A stretch of DNA of 64,000 nucleotides from Comamonas_C sp026954015. GTDB taxonomy: Bacteria > Pseudomonadota > Gammaproteobacteria > Burkholderiales > Burkholderiaceae_C. The position numbers and the translations under genes were made by a program. The stretch covers positions 1-64,000 of the forward strand of contig JAPSFS010000009.1 of assembly GCA_035063785.1 (NCBI GenBank), given 5' to 3'. Of the stretch, positions 1 through 9,467 are shown piece by piece; the first letter of the stretch is position 1; each line of letters opens with the position of its first letter. Below the pieces are notes generated by a model, which did no database searches, was not told where the DNA came from, and worked only from the letters and a program-made list of their open reading frames with translations.

Positions 1-647
1 TCCTCGACAACTGCCATGTGCGCGTGACGTTCGCCACGAACGACGAGCGCACCGCCAAACGGATCTCCGAGACGCTGGGCACGGCCACCGAGCTGCGCGC
101 CCAGCGCAACTACGCGGGCCATCGGCTCGCGCCGTGGCTGGGGCACCTGATGGTGTCGCGCCAGGAAACCGCGCGCCCGCTGCTGACGCCGGGCGAAGTC
201 ATGCAGCTTCCGCCTGAGGAGGCCGTGGTGATGGTGTCCAGCGTGGCGCCGATCAAGGCGAAGAAGCTGCGCTACTACGCGGACGCTAATTTCAAGCGTC
301 GCGTGCTGCCACCGCCCGCGCTGGCGGATGGGCAGTACGCCGACGCGCCGCCATCGCGGCCCGACGACTGGAGCGGGCTGGCGATTCCTGCCGTGCCCGC
401 CACACCGGCCACGGCATCCGCCGATGGCCTGGAGAACTTGGGAGCAGCCGACGACGGCGGCCCGCGCCGTCAGCCCGAACTCTCCGAAACCGTCGCCTAC
501 GACCCCGAGCTGGCCGCGCCTGTGGCCGACCTCGGCCTGCTGGACGACGACGACCTGCCGCTTCCCCTTCCTCGCCAGCTTGATCCGGCCATGCAGCGCA
601 CGGCCCGGCTGGCTTCCCTCGACCCCAACGACGGCATCGAGCTATGA
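1..647 (+). CDS. traG: Conjugative coupling protein TraG/VirD4, C-terminal part
   Basis: The reading frame is open from the left edge, so only the last 215 or so residues are seen. They match the end of VirD4-like coupling ATPases, which bring the relaxase-DNA complex to the type IV secretion channel at the inner membrane. Visible are the late ATPase-domain segment around FATNDERTAKRISETLG, the LLTPGEVMQLP motif and the AVVMVSSVAPIKAKKLRYY strand that closes the RecA-like core. The tail of about 110 residues is rich in Pro, Ala and Asp, as is usual for this family. The Walker motifs lie outside the window. The stop overlaps the next start by 4 nt. Confidence 0.9.
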   Translation, partial: LDNCHVRVTFATNDERTAKRISETLGTATELRAQRNYAGHRLAPWLGHLMVSRQETARPLLTPGEVMQLPPEEAVVMVSSVAPIKAKKLRYYADANFKRRVLPPPALADGQYADAPPSRPDDWSGLAIPAVPATPATASADGLENLGAADDGGPRRQPELSETVAYDPELAAPVADLGLLDDDDLPLPLPRQLDPAMQRTARLASLDPNDGIEL

Positions 648-1108
648 CCCAGCACCGTTTGAATCTCTTCATTCAGCCCGAGCACGCCAAGCGGCTGGAC
701 GAACTGGCCGCCAAGAAAGGCGTGTCCAAGTCGTCCATTGTCGCAGCGGCGCTCGCATCGTGGCTGTCGCCCGATGCAGCCGACCAGCGCGAGGCGGCCA
801 TCGCCAAACGCCTTGATCGCCTGTCGCGCCAGGCGGAGCGCATGGAACGTGACCAGAACATCGCCATCGAGACGCTGGCACTGTTCATTCGCTACTACCT
901 CACGGTCAGCACGCCAGTCCCCGAAGCGCACCAAGAGGCCGCTCGCGCCCAGGGGAAGGCGCGCTTCGAGCAGTTCGTTGAACAGTTGGGCCGCCACCTG
1001 CTGCGCGGGCGCAGCCTGGTGCGCGACGTGGTGGAGGAGCTGCATCCCGACCCGATGCGGATGGAGGACGCGGCGGCAGCCGCGCAAGCGCGGGAGCGTG
1101 CGTCATGA
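644..1108 (+). CDS. CopG-like (ribbon-helix-helix) ICE protein
   Basis: A 154-residue protein that starts with a strand-helix-helix pattern (RLNLFIQPEHAKRLDELA followed by KKGVSKSSIVAAALASWL) typical of CopG/ribbon-helix-helix DNA-binding proteins. The remaining two thirds is a mostly helical region with heptad-like leucines and many Arg and Glu. A gene of this type stands between traG and trbB in Tn4371-type elements, and it is coupled to both neighbours by overlapping ATGA junctions. It may regulate the trb operon or have a structural DNA role; the sequence does not decide between these. Confidence 0.8.
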   Translation: MTQHRLNLFIQPEHAKRLDELAAKKGVSKSSIVAAALASWLSPDAADQREAAIAKRLDRLSRQAERMERDQNIAIETLALFIRYYLTVSTPVPEAHQEAARAQGKARFEQFVEQLGRHLLRGRSLVRDVVEELHPDPMRMEDAAAAAQARERAS

Positions 1109-2157
1109 GCGCCGCTCCGCAGTCCATGAGCGCCACGTCGCTCGACCGCCGCATCCAGATGTTGCGCACGGCGATGGGGCCGCTGATCGCCACCGCGCTC
1201 GAAGACCCGGACGTGGTGGAGGTGATGCTGAATCCCGATCGCACCCTTTGGGTGGATCGGCTGTCCAGCGGGCGCGCACCGATGGGCGTGGAGCTGTCCG
1301 AAGCGGACGGCGAGCGAATCATCCGCCTCGTGGCCGCCCACGTCGGCGCGGAGGTGCATCGCGGCCAACCACTGCTGTCGGCCGAGTTGCCCGAAACGGG
1401 CGAACGCTTCGAGGGCATCTTGCCGCCCGCCTCACCGGGGCCGGCCTTCGCGTTGCGCAAGCGCGCCATCGGCGTGATCCCGCTGGAGCGATACGTCATC
1501 GACGGCATGATGACCAGCGCCCAGGCGGGCTTTCTCGTTCGCGCGGTGCGCGAGCGGCAGAACGTCTTGATCGCCGGCGCCACCAGCAGCGGCAAGACCA
1601 CGCTCGCCAATGCCTTGCTCGCGGAGATCGCCGCCACCGGCGACCGCGTGCTGGTGCTCGAAGACACGGTGGAGCTGCAATGCGCGGCTCGCGACCACGT
1701 ACCGCTGCGCACGCGCGCAGGCGTGGTGTCCATGACGGAGCTGGTGCGTTCGTCCATGCGCCTGCGCCCGGATCGTGTCGTCGTCGGCGAGGTGCGCGGC
1801 GCCGAGGCACTGGATCTCATCAAGGTGTGGGGCACGGGCCACCCCGGCGGCATCGCCACGATCCATGCCGGCTCCGCGCTCGGCGCGCTGCTGCGCCTGG
1901 AGCAACTGATTCTCGAAGTGGCGGTGAACCCGCCGCGTGCGCTGATCGCCGAGGCGGTCAACGTGGTGATCCACATCGCCGGGCGCGGGCGCAAGCGCCG
2001 CATCGAGAGCATTGCCCGCGTCGTCGGCTTCGACGGCGTGGGCTACCAACTGGCGGATGCCCTGGAAACGCCGTTCCCCGAGCTGCTGCCGATCCCCGAT
2101 GCCGCACCTGCTGCGGCGACATCCCTGTCCCCTGACTCTCTTGGAGAACTGCCATGA
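1105..2157 (+). CDS. trbB: P-type conjugative transfer ATPase TrbB (VirB11 family)
   Basis: A 350-residue hexameric traffic ATPase that powers pilus assembly and DNA transfer at the inner face of the type IV secretion system. The N-terminal domain spans about residues 10-135. Walker A is GATSSGKTT at 158-166, followed by the Asp box region VLVLEDTVELQ, the Walker B-like DRVVVGEVRGAEALDLI and the His box GTGHPGGIATIHAGS. Length is normal for TrbB. The start overlaps the CopG-like gene and the stop overlaps trbC. Confidence 0.96.
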   Translation: MSAAPQSMSATSLDRRIQMLRTAMGPLIATALEDPDVVEVMLNPDRTLWVDRLSSGRAPMGVELSEADGERIIRLVAAHVGAEVHRGQPLLSAELPETGERFEGILPPASPGPAFALRKRAIGVIPLERYVIDGMMTSAQAGFLVRAVRERQNVLIAGATSSGKTTLANALLAEIAATGDRVLVLEDTVELQCAARDHVPLRTRAGVVSMTELVRSSMRLRPDRVVVGEVRGAEALDLIKVWGTGHPGGIATIHAGSALGALLRLEQLILEVAVNPPRALIAEAVNVVIHIAGRGRKRRIESIARVVGFDGVGYQLADALETPFPELLPIPDAAPAAATSLSPDSLGELP

Positions 2158-2549
2158 CACACGCCCATGCTTTCCGTGTTTCCGTAAATCCGCCTTCCCA
2201 CCTGGCCGAGCTGTCCGGCTTCGCGCGGTTGCGCAGTCTGGCCCGCCCTGCGGCGCAAGGGCTGCTGCTGGCCGCGCTGCTGCTGTTCCTGGCCGGAACC
2301 GCGCAGGCCGCCGGTTCCTCGATGCCGTGGGAAGGCCCGCTGCAATCCATCCTTGAATCCATCCAGGGGCCGGTGGCGCGCATCGTCGCGGTCATCATCA
2401 TCATCGCCACCGGCCTCGCGCTCGCCTTCGGCGACACGTCGGGCGGATTCCGCAAGCTGATCCAGATCGTGTTCGGTCTGACTATCGCATTCGCGGCTTC
2501 GAGCTTCTTCCTGTCGTTCTTCAGCTTCTCCGGCGGGGCCGTCGTATGA
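2154..2549 (+). CDS. trbC: Conjugal pilin TrbC (VirB2 family)
   Basis: A 131-residue pilin precursor. The long, basic N-terminal leader ends in a hydrophobic segment (residues about 30-50, cleavage likely after AQA in TAQAAGSSMPWE). Two further hydrophobic helices follow, one with a run of isoleucines (VAVIIIIATGLAL) and one near the C terminus (FGLTIAFAASSFFLSFF), the two-helix architecture of VirB2/TrbC pilins. In RP4 the family is cyclised; whether that happens here cannot be seen. The first 25 residues precede the usual leader, so a later start is possible, but no better ribosome site is evident. Confidence 0.92.
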   Translation: MTHAHAFRVSVNPPSHLAELSGFARLRSLARPAAQGLLLAALLLFLAGTAQAAGSSMPWEGPLQSILESIQGPVARIVAVIIIIATGLALAFGDTSGGFRKLIQIVFGLTIAFAASSFFLSFFSFSGGAVV

Positions 2550-2818
2550 GTGCCCCGGATACCTTCGCAGCCGGCTTCGAGGTGCCGCTGCATCGCTCGC
2601 TGACCGAGCCGATCCTACTGGGCGGCGCACCACGAACGGTCGCCATTGCGAACGGCACGCTGGCCGCCGCTGTCGGGCTGGGCCTGCAACTGTGGATTCC
2701 GGGTGTGGTGCTCTGGATCGTCGGCCATTCGCTGGCGGTGTGGGGAGCGCGCGTCGATCCGCAGTTCATGGCCGTGTTCGCCCGGCACATCAAGCACCGC
2801 CCGCTGCTGGACGTGTGA
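2546..2818 (+). CDS. trbD: Conjugal transfer protein TrbD (VirB3 family)
   Basis: A 90-residue inner-membrane protein with the VirB3 layout: a short cytoplasmic start containing VPLHRSLTEPILLGGAPR, two closely spaced hydrophobic segments (about residues 28-62), and a short charged tail. VirB3 proteins work together with the VirB4 ATPase, which is encoded next. The start overlaps the trbC stop by 4 nt. Confidence 0.93.
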   Translation: MSAPDTFAAGFEVPLHRSLTEPILLGGAPRTVAIANGTLAAAVGLGLQLWIPGVVLWIVGHSLAVWGARVDPQFMAVFARHIKHRPLLDV

Positions 2819-2830
2819 GGGGACGCCGCC

Positions 2831-5284
2831 ATGCTGAACCTTGCCGAATACCGCCAGCGCCCGGCCTTGCTCGCCGACTGGCTGCCGTGGGCCGGATTGG
2901 TTGCGCCGGGCGTCGTCTTGAACAAGGACGGCAGTTTCCAGCGCACGGCCCGGTTTCGTGGGCCCGACCTCGACAGCGCGACGCAAGGCGAGCTGATCGC
3001 CACGTCGGCGCGATTGAACAACGCATTGCGCCGCATGGGTTCGGGCTGGGCGCTGTTCATCGAAGCCGAGCGCCGGCTTGCCGCCGACTATCCGCACTCG
3101 GAGTTCCCAGAAGCCTTGTCATGGCTGGTGGACGAGGAACGCCGCGCCACCTTTGAGGACTCGGGCAACCACTTCGAGAGCGGCTATCACCTGACGCTGG
3201 TGTACCTACCGCCCGAGGAGTCGCGCGCCCGAGCGGCGGGGATGCTGTACGAGAACCGGCCCACCGAAGGCGTGGATTGGCGCGGCCGGCTCGATGCCTT
3301 CGTGGCGGAGACCGATCGCGTCTTCGACCTGCTCGATGGCGTGATGCCGGAAATCGCCTGGCTCGATGACAGCCAGACGCTGACCTACCTGCACGCCACC
3401 ATCTCGACGCGGCGCTATTCGCTGGCGGTGCCCGAAGTGCCGTTCCATATCGACGCGCTGCTGACCGACTGCGCGCTGGTCGGTGGACTGGCACCCATGC
3501 TGGGCGATCAGCACCTGCGCGTGGTGTCGGTGCGGGGCTTCCCGACTTCCACTTGGCCGGGGATTCTCGATGACCTCAACCGCCTCGGCTTTGCCTATCG
3601 CTGGAGTACGCGCTTCCTGTGCCTGGACAAAGCCGAGGCGGAAAAAGAACTTGCCCGCCTGCGCCGCCAGTGGTTTGCAAAAAGGAAGAACGTCATCGCG
3701 CTGCTGCGCGAAACCATCTTCCAGCAGGAGACGCCGCTGGTGGACACGGATGCCAGCAACAAGGCCGCCGATGCGGATGCCGCATTGCAGGAGCTGGGCA
3801 GCGATCAGGTTTCTTTCGGCTACCTCACCGCCACGGTGACGGTGCTCGATGCCGACCCGGCCGCAGCCGACGAGAAGCTGCGCATGGTGGAGCGCGTCAT
3901 CCAGGGCCGGGGCTTCGTGACCATCCCCGAAACTCTCAATTCGGTGGAGGCATGGCTGTCCTCGCTCCCCGGCAATGCTTACGCCAGTGTGCGCCAGCCC
4001 ATCGTCTCGACTCTGAACCTGGCGCACATGATGCCAGTGTCGGCAGTATGGGCCGGGCCTGAACGCAATGCCCACCTCGACGGCCCGCCGTTGATCGTCA
4101 CGCGCACCGAAGGCGCCACGCCGTTCCGGCTGGTGACGCACATCGGCGACGTAGGCCACACGCTGGTGGCCGGCCCGACCGGCATGGGCAAGTCGGTCTT
4201 GCTCGCCACGCTGGCGATGCAGTTCCGCCGCTATCGCGGCTCGCGCATCTTCGCGCTCGATATGGGCCGCTCGATGCGCGCCACCATTCTCGGCCTGGGC
4301 GGCGAGCATTACGACCTTGGCACGGATGGCGAAATCGCCTTCCAACCCCTGGCCTGCATCGACCGCGAGAGCTACCGCACCTGGGCGGCCGAATGGATCG
4401 AGGGCCGCTTGCTGCACGAAGGCGTCGCAGTCGGCCCCGACGAGAAGGCCGCTATTTGGTCGGCGCTGGGAAGCCTCGCAGGCGCGCCGGTGGAGCAGCG
4501 CACGATGACGGGGCTTTCCGTGCTGCTGCAATCGAACGCGCTGCGCCAAGCGCTCGCGCCCTATGTGCTAGGCGGCGCGCACGGCAAGCTGCTGGACGCC
4601 GACCATGACCGATTGGGCATGGCCGACGTGCAGTGCTTCGAGATGGAGGAGCTGATGCACAGCAAGGCCGCCGTCATGGCCGTGCTGCATTACCTCTTTG
4701 CGCGCTTCGACGAACGCTTTGATGGCGCTCCCACGCTGCTGATCCTCGATGAAGCGTGGCTGTTCCTCGATGACCCAGTGTTTGCCGCGCGCATCCGCCA
4801 GTGGCTCAAGACGCTGCGCAAGAAGAACGTCAGCGTCATCTTCGCCACGCAGTCGCTGGCCGACATCAAGGATTCGAGCATCGCGCCCGCGATCATCGAA
4901 AGCTGCGCTAGCCGCATCTTCCTGCCAAACCCTCAGGCTACCGAGCCGCAGATTCGCACGATCTACCAGGGCTTCGGCCTCAACAACCGGCAGATCGAAA
5001 TTGTCGCCACCGCGCAGCCCAAACGCGACTACTACTACCAGTCCCGCCTCGGCAATCGCGTGTTCGACCTCGACCTGGGGCCGGCGACGCTGGCGTTTGC
5101 GGGCGCTTCTACGCCGCAAGACCAGCGCGACATAGACCGCGTGCTGCTGGACGCCGGCGTGCCCGGCTTCGCGGGCGCCTGGCTGCGCCATCGCGGCCTC
5201 GATTGGGCGGCCGACCTGCTGCCCACGTTCCCCGGCCTCGCGCCGGGTTCCCTCGCTGACCAACCCCTGGAGAACCTGCCATGA
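2831..5284 (+). CDS. trbE: Conjugal transfer ATPase TrbE (VirB4 family)
   Basis: An 817-residue type IV secretion ATPase, the normal length for TrbE. The N-terminal CagE/VirB4 domain covers about residues 180-390. Walker A is GPTGMGKS at 448-455, and Walker B lies in the hydrophobic strand ending LLILDEAWLFL at about 636-646. The motif IFATQSLADI just downstream is also typical of VirB4. It is separated from trbD by 12 nt, with a GAGGGGA ribosome site, and overlaps trbJ by 4 nt. Confidence 0.96.
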   Translation: MLNLAEYRQRPALLADWLPWAGLVAPGVVLNKDGSFQRTARFRGPDLDSATQGELIATSARLNNALRRMGSGWALFIEAERRLAADYPHSEFPEALSWLVDEERRATFEDSGNHFESGYHLTLVYLPPEESRARAAGMLYENRPTEGVDWRGRLDAFVAETDRVFDLLDGVMPEIAWLDDSQTLTYLHATISTRRYSLAVPEVPFHIDALLTDCALVGGLAPMLGDQHLRVVSVRGFPTSTWPGILDDLNRLGFAYRWSTRFLCLDKAEAEKELARLRRQWFAKRKNVIALLRETIFQQETPLVDTDASNKAADADAALQELGSDQVSFGYLTATVTVLDADPAAADEKLRMVERVIQGRGFVTIPETLNSVEAWLSSLPGNAYASVRQPIVSTLNLAHMMPVSAVWAGPERNAHLDGPPLIVTRTEGATPFRLVTHIGDVGHTLVAGPTGMGKSVLLATLAMQFRRYRGSRIFALDMGRSMRATILGLGGEHYDLGTDGEIAFQPLACIDRESYRTWAAEWIEGRLLHEGVAVGPDEKAAIWSALGSLAGAPVEQRTMTGLSVLLQSNALRQALAPYVLGGAHGKLLDADHDRLGMADVQCFEMEELMHSKAAVMAVLHYLFARFDERFDGAPTLLILDEAWLFLDDPVFAARIRQWLKTLRKKNVSVIFATQSLADIKDSSIAPAIIESCASRIFLPNPQATEPQIRTIYQGFGLNNRQIEIVATAQPKRDYYYQSRLGNRVFDLDLGPATLAFAGASTPQDQRDIDRVLLDAGVPGFAGAWLRHRGLDWAADLLPTFPGLAPGSLADQPLENLP

Positions 5285-6009
5285 AAAAAAAGCGTTTTGT
5301 CGCCGCCGCCATCGCGGCCATGCTTTGCACCGCCACCGCCCATGCGCAATGGGTCGTGGTCGATCCCACGAACCTCGTGCAGAACACGCTGACCGCGATC
5401 CGCACGTTGGAGCAGATTAACAACCAGATCCAGCAGCTTCAGAACGAAGCGCAGATGCTGATGAACCAGGCGCGCAACCTCGCCAGCCTGCCGTCCAGCG
5501 TGGTGAACCAGTTGCGCGCCAACCTGGCGACGACCGAGCGGCTGATCGCCCAGGCCCGAGGCTTGGCCTATGACGTGACGAATCTGGATCGGGAGTTCGC
5601 GCGCCTGTATCCCGAGCAGTACGCCGCCACCGTCAGCGGCGACCAGATGTACCGCGACGCGCAGGAGCGTTGGCGGAACACGCTCAACGGCTTGCAGACC
5701 ACGATGCAGATGCAGGCGCAGGTGTCGCAGAACCTGGGCGAAGACGAAAGCGTGCTGGCCGATCTTGTGGGCAAGAGCCAGTCGGCCGAAGGCGCGCTGC
5801 AGGCGATGCAGGCCATGAACCAGTTGCTGGCCTTGCAGGCCAAGCAGTCGATCCAGTCGCAGCGGCTTCAGATCACGCAAGACCGGGCCACTTCGCTGGA
5901 GCTGGCGCGGCAGGCGGCGGCCACGGAGCGCGCCCGCGAAGTGCGGCGGCGTTTCCTGGGCGAAGGCACGCCGTACACGCCGCAGCGCGTGGATTTCTAC
6001 GGTAACTGA
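5281..6009 (+). CDS. trbJ: Conjugal transfer protein TrbJ (VirB5 family)
   Basis: A 242-residue exported protein. The leader MKKKRF plus hydrophobic core ends at THAQW-like processing site (TAHAQW, residues about 20-25). The rest is almost entirely helical and Gln-rich, with the repeated pattern LEQINNQIQQLQNEAQML characteristic of VirB5/TrbJ. The protein is a minor pilus component at the tip in better-studied systems. Confidence 0.93.
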   Translation: MKKKRFVAAAIAAMLCTATAHAQWVVVDPTNLVQNTLTAIRTLEQINNQIQQLQNEAQMLMNQARNLASLPSSVVNQLRANLATTERLIAQARGLAYDVTNLDREFARLYPEQYAATVSGDQMYRDAQERWRNTLNGLQTTMQMQAQVSQNLGEDESVLADLVGKSQSAEGALQAMQAMNQLLALQAKQSIQSQRLQITQDRATSLELARQAAATERAREVRRRFLGEGTPYTPQRVDFYGN

Positions 6010-6021
6010 CGGGAGGCCGCC

Positions 6022-6354
6022 ATGCGATGCGTCCTCGCCCTGTCGGTTTCGCTGCTTATGGCACTGGTGGCCGCGTGCAGCGACCAGCCGGCCGACAACC
6101 TTGCCGATGCCCTGGCCACCGATCCCATACGGCTCAAGGCATTGCGCGCGCAATGCGCGGCCGACCGCCAGACCACGGGCGAGGACGCTTGCCGCGCCGC
6201 CGCCGAAGCCTTCCGACGGCGCTTCTTCTCCGGTCAGACCGGGCCGGATGAATACCAGACGCTGGCCGACCTGCCGCCGATCCCGCCGAGCTTCGATGAA
6301 CCGGGCGATGGCACGGCGCCGGCATCGCCGGCCGAACCGGAGGGCACGCCATGA
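6022..6354 (+). CDS. trbK: TrbK-like small lipoprotein (putative entry exclusion)
   Basis: A 110-residue lipoprotein: the leader MRCVLALSVSLLMALVAACSDQ carries a lipobox (VAAC) with the modified cysteine at residue 19. The mature part is short, contains two cysteines (QCAADRQTTGEDACRAAAEAF) and ends in a Pro-rich tail. Its place between trbJ and trbL is that of TrbK, the entry-exclusion protein of RP4, and many Tn4371-type elements have an equivalent. Sequence similarity within the family is low, so the symbol rests on position and lipobox. Confidence 0.75.
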   Translation: MRCVLALSVSLLMALVAACSDQPADNLADALATDPIRLKALRAQCAADRQTTGEDACRAAAEAFRRRFFSGQTGPDEYQTLADLPPIPPSFDEPGDGTAPASPAEPEGTP

Positions 6355-7751
6355 ATGACGTGACCATCATCGACCAGTTCCTCAATATCTTCTCCGCCTA
6401 CATCGACTCGGGTTTCGGGCTGTTGCAGGGCGAAGTGGCCTTCCTCACCGCCACGCTGATCGTCATCGACATGACGATCGCCGGACTGTATTGGGCGATG
6501 AGCCACGCCACCGGCCAGGGCGAGGACGTGATCGCCAAGCTGCTGCGCAAGGTGCTCTACGTCGGTGCCTTCGCCTACATCATCGGCAACTTCAACTGGC
6601 TGGCCGGCATCGTGTTCCGATCCTTCGCCGGGCTGGGCCTGACGGCCACCGGCTCGGCGATCACCATGGAAAACTTCTTGCAGCCGGGCCGGCTCGCCAA
6701 GACCGGCATCGACGCCGGGGCGCCGATTCTGGAGCAAGTCGGCGAGATGGCCGGCTTCCCCGAGGTGTTCGTGAACCTCGATGCCATCACGGTGATGTTC
6801 CTCGCGTGGCTGGTCGTGGTGCTGTGCTTTTTCGTGCTGGCGATCCAGCTTTTCATCACCCTGATTGAGTTCAAGCTGACCACGCTCGCCGGGTTCGTGC
6901 TGGTGCCGTTCGCGTTGTGGAACAAGACCTCGTTCCTGGCAGAGAAGGTGCTGGGCAATGTCGTTTCCGCCGGCATCAAGGTGCTGGTGCTGGCCGTGAT
7001 CGTGGGCATTGGCTCGGGCCTGTTCGCTCAGTTCCAAGTCCATCCCGCCGAGCCGTCCATCGACCACGCACTGGTCATCATGCTGGCCTCGCTCACCTTG
7101 CTGGCGCTAGGGATCTTCGGCCCTGGCATCGCCACGGGCCTCGTCTCCGGTGCGCCCCAGCTCGGCGCGGGCGCGATGGCCGGCGCTGCGGTGGGTGCTG
7201 CCGGAGCCGCTGTTGCTGTCGGTGCCGCCGCGACGGGCGTAGGCGGCGCGGTCATGGCCGGGGCGCGCATGGCGCCTGCCGCGGCCAAGCTCGCCGGCAG
7301 TGGTGCGCGTGCTGCCACCTCGACGGCCAGCAGCGCACGCTCGGCGTTCCAGGCCGGTTCCGCCGCCGCAGGCGGTGGCGCGAAAGGCGCGATGGCCGGC
7401 TTGGGAAATGTCGCCAAGACCGGCGCGCAGTCTGCCGGACGGGGTGCAGCGTCCCGCGCATCCGCCTTCGGCCAGAAGATGACCAGCTCCTTCCGTGCCG
7501 GGTGGAACGGCCCGACTGACGACGGTGCGGGTGCGGCATCCGGTGGAGCCGGAGCATCCAGCCAGGCCTCCACAGGCGAAGCCGCAGCGGGCGGCGCCAA
7601 CGCGCAGAAGCAAGAACAGCCCGCTTGGGCCAAGCGGCTGCACCGCCGCCAGCAACTCACTCATGCCGCGACCACCACCGCCCACGCGCTGCGCGGTGGC
7701 GATGGCGGCGGCTCCGGCCAGGGGCCGAGCCTGCGCGATTCCAATTCATAA
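6351..7751 (+). CDS. trbL: Conjugal transfer membrane protein TrbL (VirB6 family)
   Basis: A 466-residue polytopic inner-membrane channel subunit. About six hydrophobic segments lie between residues 10 and 270 (for example FLTATLIVIDMTIAGLYWAM and FLAWLVVVLCFFVLAIQLF). After them comes a long Ala/Gly/Ser-rich, low-complexity tail (from about residue 265) ending in a basic, His-rich segment, as in other TrbL proteins. The start overlaps the preceding lipoprotein gene. Confidence 0.94.
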   Translation: MNDVTIIDQFLNIFSAYIDSGFGLLQGEVAFLTATLIVIDMTIAGLYWAMSHATGQGEDVIAKLLRKVLYVGAFAYIIGNFNWLAGIVFRSFAGLGLTATGSAITMENFLQPGRLAKTGIDAGAPILEQVGEMAGFPEVFVNLDAITVMFLAWLVVVLCFFVLAIQLFITLIEFKLTTLAGFVLVPFALWNKTSFLAEKVLGNVVSAGIKVLVLAVIVGIGSGLFAQFQVHPAEPSIDHALVIMLASLTLLALGIFGPGIATGLVSGAPQLGAGAMAGAAVGAAGAAVAVGAAATGVGGAVMAGARMAPAAAKLAGSGARAATSTASSARSAFQAGSAAAGGGAKGAMAGLGNVAKTGAQSAGRGAASRASAFGQKMTSSFRAGWNGPTDDGAGAASGGAGASSQASTGEAAAGGANAQKQEQPAWAKRLHRRQQLTHAATTTAHALRGGDGGGSGQGPSLRDSNS

Positions 7752-7763
7752 GGAGAACTGACC

Positions 7764-8468
7764 ATGCGATTTAAACGACCGCAGGTGCGCTACGCCGACA
7801 CGCCGCAGCCTGCCACTCCGTACCAAGCTGCCGGCCAGGTGTGGGACGAGCGCATTGGCTCGTCCCGCGTGCAGGCGAAAAACTGGCGCCTCATGGCCTT
7901 CGGCTGCCTCGCGCTTGCGCTGCTGATGGCGGGCGGCCTGGTCTGGCGCTCGGCGCAGTCCATCGTCACGCCCTATGTGGTGGAGGTGGACAACGCGGGC
8001 CAGGTGCGCGCCGTGGGCGAAGCCGCTACGCCGTACCGGCCCAGCGATGCGCAGACGGCGCACCACATCGCGCGTTTCGTCACGCTGGTTCGGTCGCTGT
8101 CCATCGACCCGATCGTGGTGCGGCAGAACTGGCTGGACGCCTACGACCACACCACCGACAAGGGCGCGGCCGTGCTCAACGACTACGCGCGCGTGAACGA
8201 TCCGTTCGCGCGCATCGGCAAAGAGTCGGTAACGGTGCAGATCACCAGCGTCGTGCGCGCCAGCGACACGTCGTTCAACGTGCGCTGGACGGAACGCCGC
8301 TACGTCAATGGCGCCGCGGCTGGGCTGGAGCGGTGGACGGCCGTGGTGTCCATCGTGCTCCAGCCGCCGCGCACCGAAGAACGCCTGCGCAAGAACCCCC
8401 TGGGCATCTACGTCAATGGCCTGTCGTGGAGCCGCGAACTGGATTCTTCCGAAGGAGCCAAGCCATGA
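7764..8468 (+). CDS. trbF: Conjugal transfer protein TrbF (VirB8 family)
   Basis: A 234-residue bitopic inner-membrane protein: a cytoplasmic N terminus of about 45 residues, one membrane helix (LMAFGCLALALLMAGGLVW) and a periplasmic NTF2-like VirB8 domain. The C-terminal motif NPLGIYVNGLSWSREL is the well-conserved end of TrbF. A ribosome site AAGGAG precedes the ATG at the right distance. VirB8 proteins organise the assembly of the secretion channel. Confidence 0.95.
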   Translation: MRFKRPQVRYADTPQPATPYQAAGQVWDERIGSSRVQAKNWRLMAFGCLALALLMAGGLVWRSAQSIVTPYVVEVDNAGQVRAVGEAATPYRPSDAQTAHHIARFVTLVRSLSIDPIVVRQNWLDAYDHTTDKGAAVLNDYARVNDPFARIGKESVTVQITSVVRASDTSFNVRWTERRYVNGAAAGLERWTAVVSIVLQPPRTEERLRKNPLGIYVNGLSWSRELDSSEGAKP

Positions 8469-9466
8469 ATGCACTTTTCCGTAGATCCGCTTTGCCGGTG
8501 ATCCTGCTTGCATCAACCATCTTGTTCACAGGCTGCGCCACGCAGGGCAAGCCGCCGCCGGTGATTTCGCTCGATGAGCCGGTGCAGGCGCAGCCACTGC
8601 CCGAACCGCCTCAGCCAGTGGAAGTTGTGACTGTGCCCGAGGTGTTGCCGATGCCGGCGCAGTTGAAGCCAGTGCCCGAGGGCGAGGAAGCCAAGCCTGC
8701 GCCGGAACCGGCCGACGAGAAGGTGCGCGTCTCGCGTGCCAACGCCGAGGCACGCATCGCGCCCACGCGCGAGGGCTATGTCAACGCGATTCAGGTGTGG
8801 CCCTTCACCGATGGCGCGCTGTATCAGGTCTATGCGGCCGTGGGCCGAGTGACCGTGATTGCACTCCAGCCGGGCGAGGAACTGGTGACGGTGGCCGCTG
8901 GCGATACCGTGCGCTGGATCGTGGGCGACACGTCCAGCGGCAACGGCGCCGACCTGCGCGTGAACGTGCTGGTCAAGCCGATCCGCTCGGGTCTCAAGAC
9001 GAATCTGGTCATCACCACCAGCCGCCGGACGTACCTGCTGGAGCTGACCTCGACCGAGAAGACGTGGATGGCGTCGGTGTCCTGGGAGTACCCGCGCGAC
9101 CGGATGCTGGCCTTGCAGCGCCAGGCGCAGGCGGCCAGCGCCGCCGCGCCTGTCGGTACCGGGCTATCGCTGGAAAACCTGCGCTTCCGCTACGCGATCA
9201 GCGGCAGCAGTCCGCCGTGGAAACCACTGCGCGCCTTCGATGACGGCGAGAAGGTCTATATCCAGTTCCCGCCGGGCATCGCACAAGGCGAGCTGCCGCC
9301 GCTGTTCGTCATCGGTGCGCAAGGCGACGGGCAACTGGTCAATTACCGTTTCCGTTCACCGTACTACATCGTCGATCGTCTTTTCGGCGCCGCCGAGTTG
9401 CGCTTGGGTGGCGACAAGGGCGACATGGTGCGGATCGAGCGCACGGATGGCACGCGGAGGAACTGA
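8465..9466 (+). CDS. trbG: Conjugal transfer protein TrbG (VirB9 family), lipoprotein-like leader
   Basis: A 333-residue outer-membrane core component. I placed the start at the ATG that overlaps the trbF stop; the frame is open further upstream but only as a shadow of trbF. The leader contains a lipobox (LFTGCATQ, Cys near residue 23), followed by a Pro/Glu-rich linker of about 70 residues and the VirB9 beta-sandwich domain. Conserved pieces are YVNAIQVWPFTDGALYQVY and the C-terminal TFRSPYYIVDRLFGAAELRLG-like segment. A lipobox in VirB9 rather than in a separate VirB7 is common for Trb systems. Confidence 0.94.
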   Translation: MNALFRRSALPVILLASTILFTGCATQGKPPPVISLDEPVQAQPLPEPPQPVEVVTVPEVLPMPAQLKPVPEGEEAKPAPEPADEKVRVSRANAEARIAPTREGYVNAIQVWPFTDGALYQVYAAVGRVTVIALQPGEELVTVAAGDTVRWIVGDTSSGNGADLRVNVLVKPIRSGLKTNLVITTSRRTYLLELTSTEKTWMASVSWEYPRDRMLALQRQAQAASAAAPVGTGLSLENLRFRYAISGSSPPWKPLRAFDDGEKVYIQFPPGIAQGELPPLFVIGAQGDGQLVNYRFRSPYYIVDRLFGAAELRLGGDKGDMVRIERTDGTRRN

Positions 9467-9467
9467 C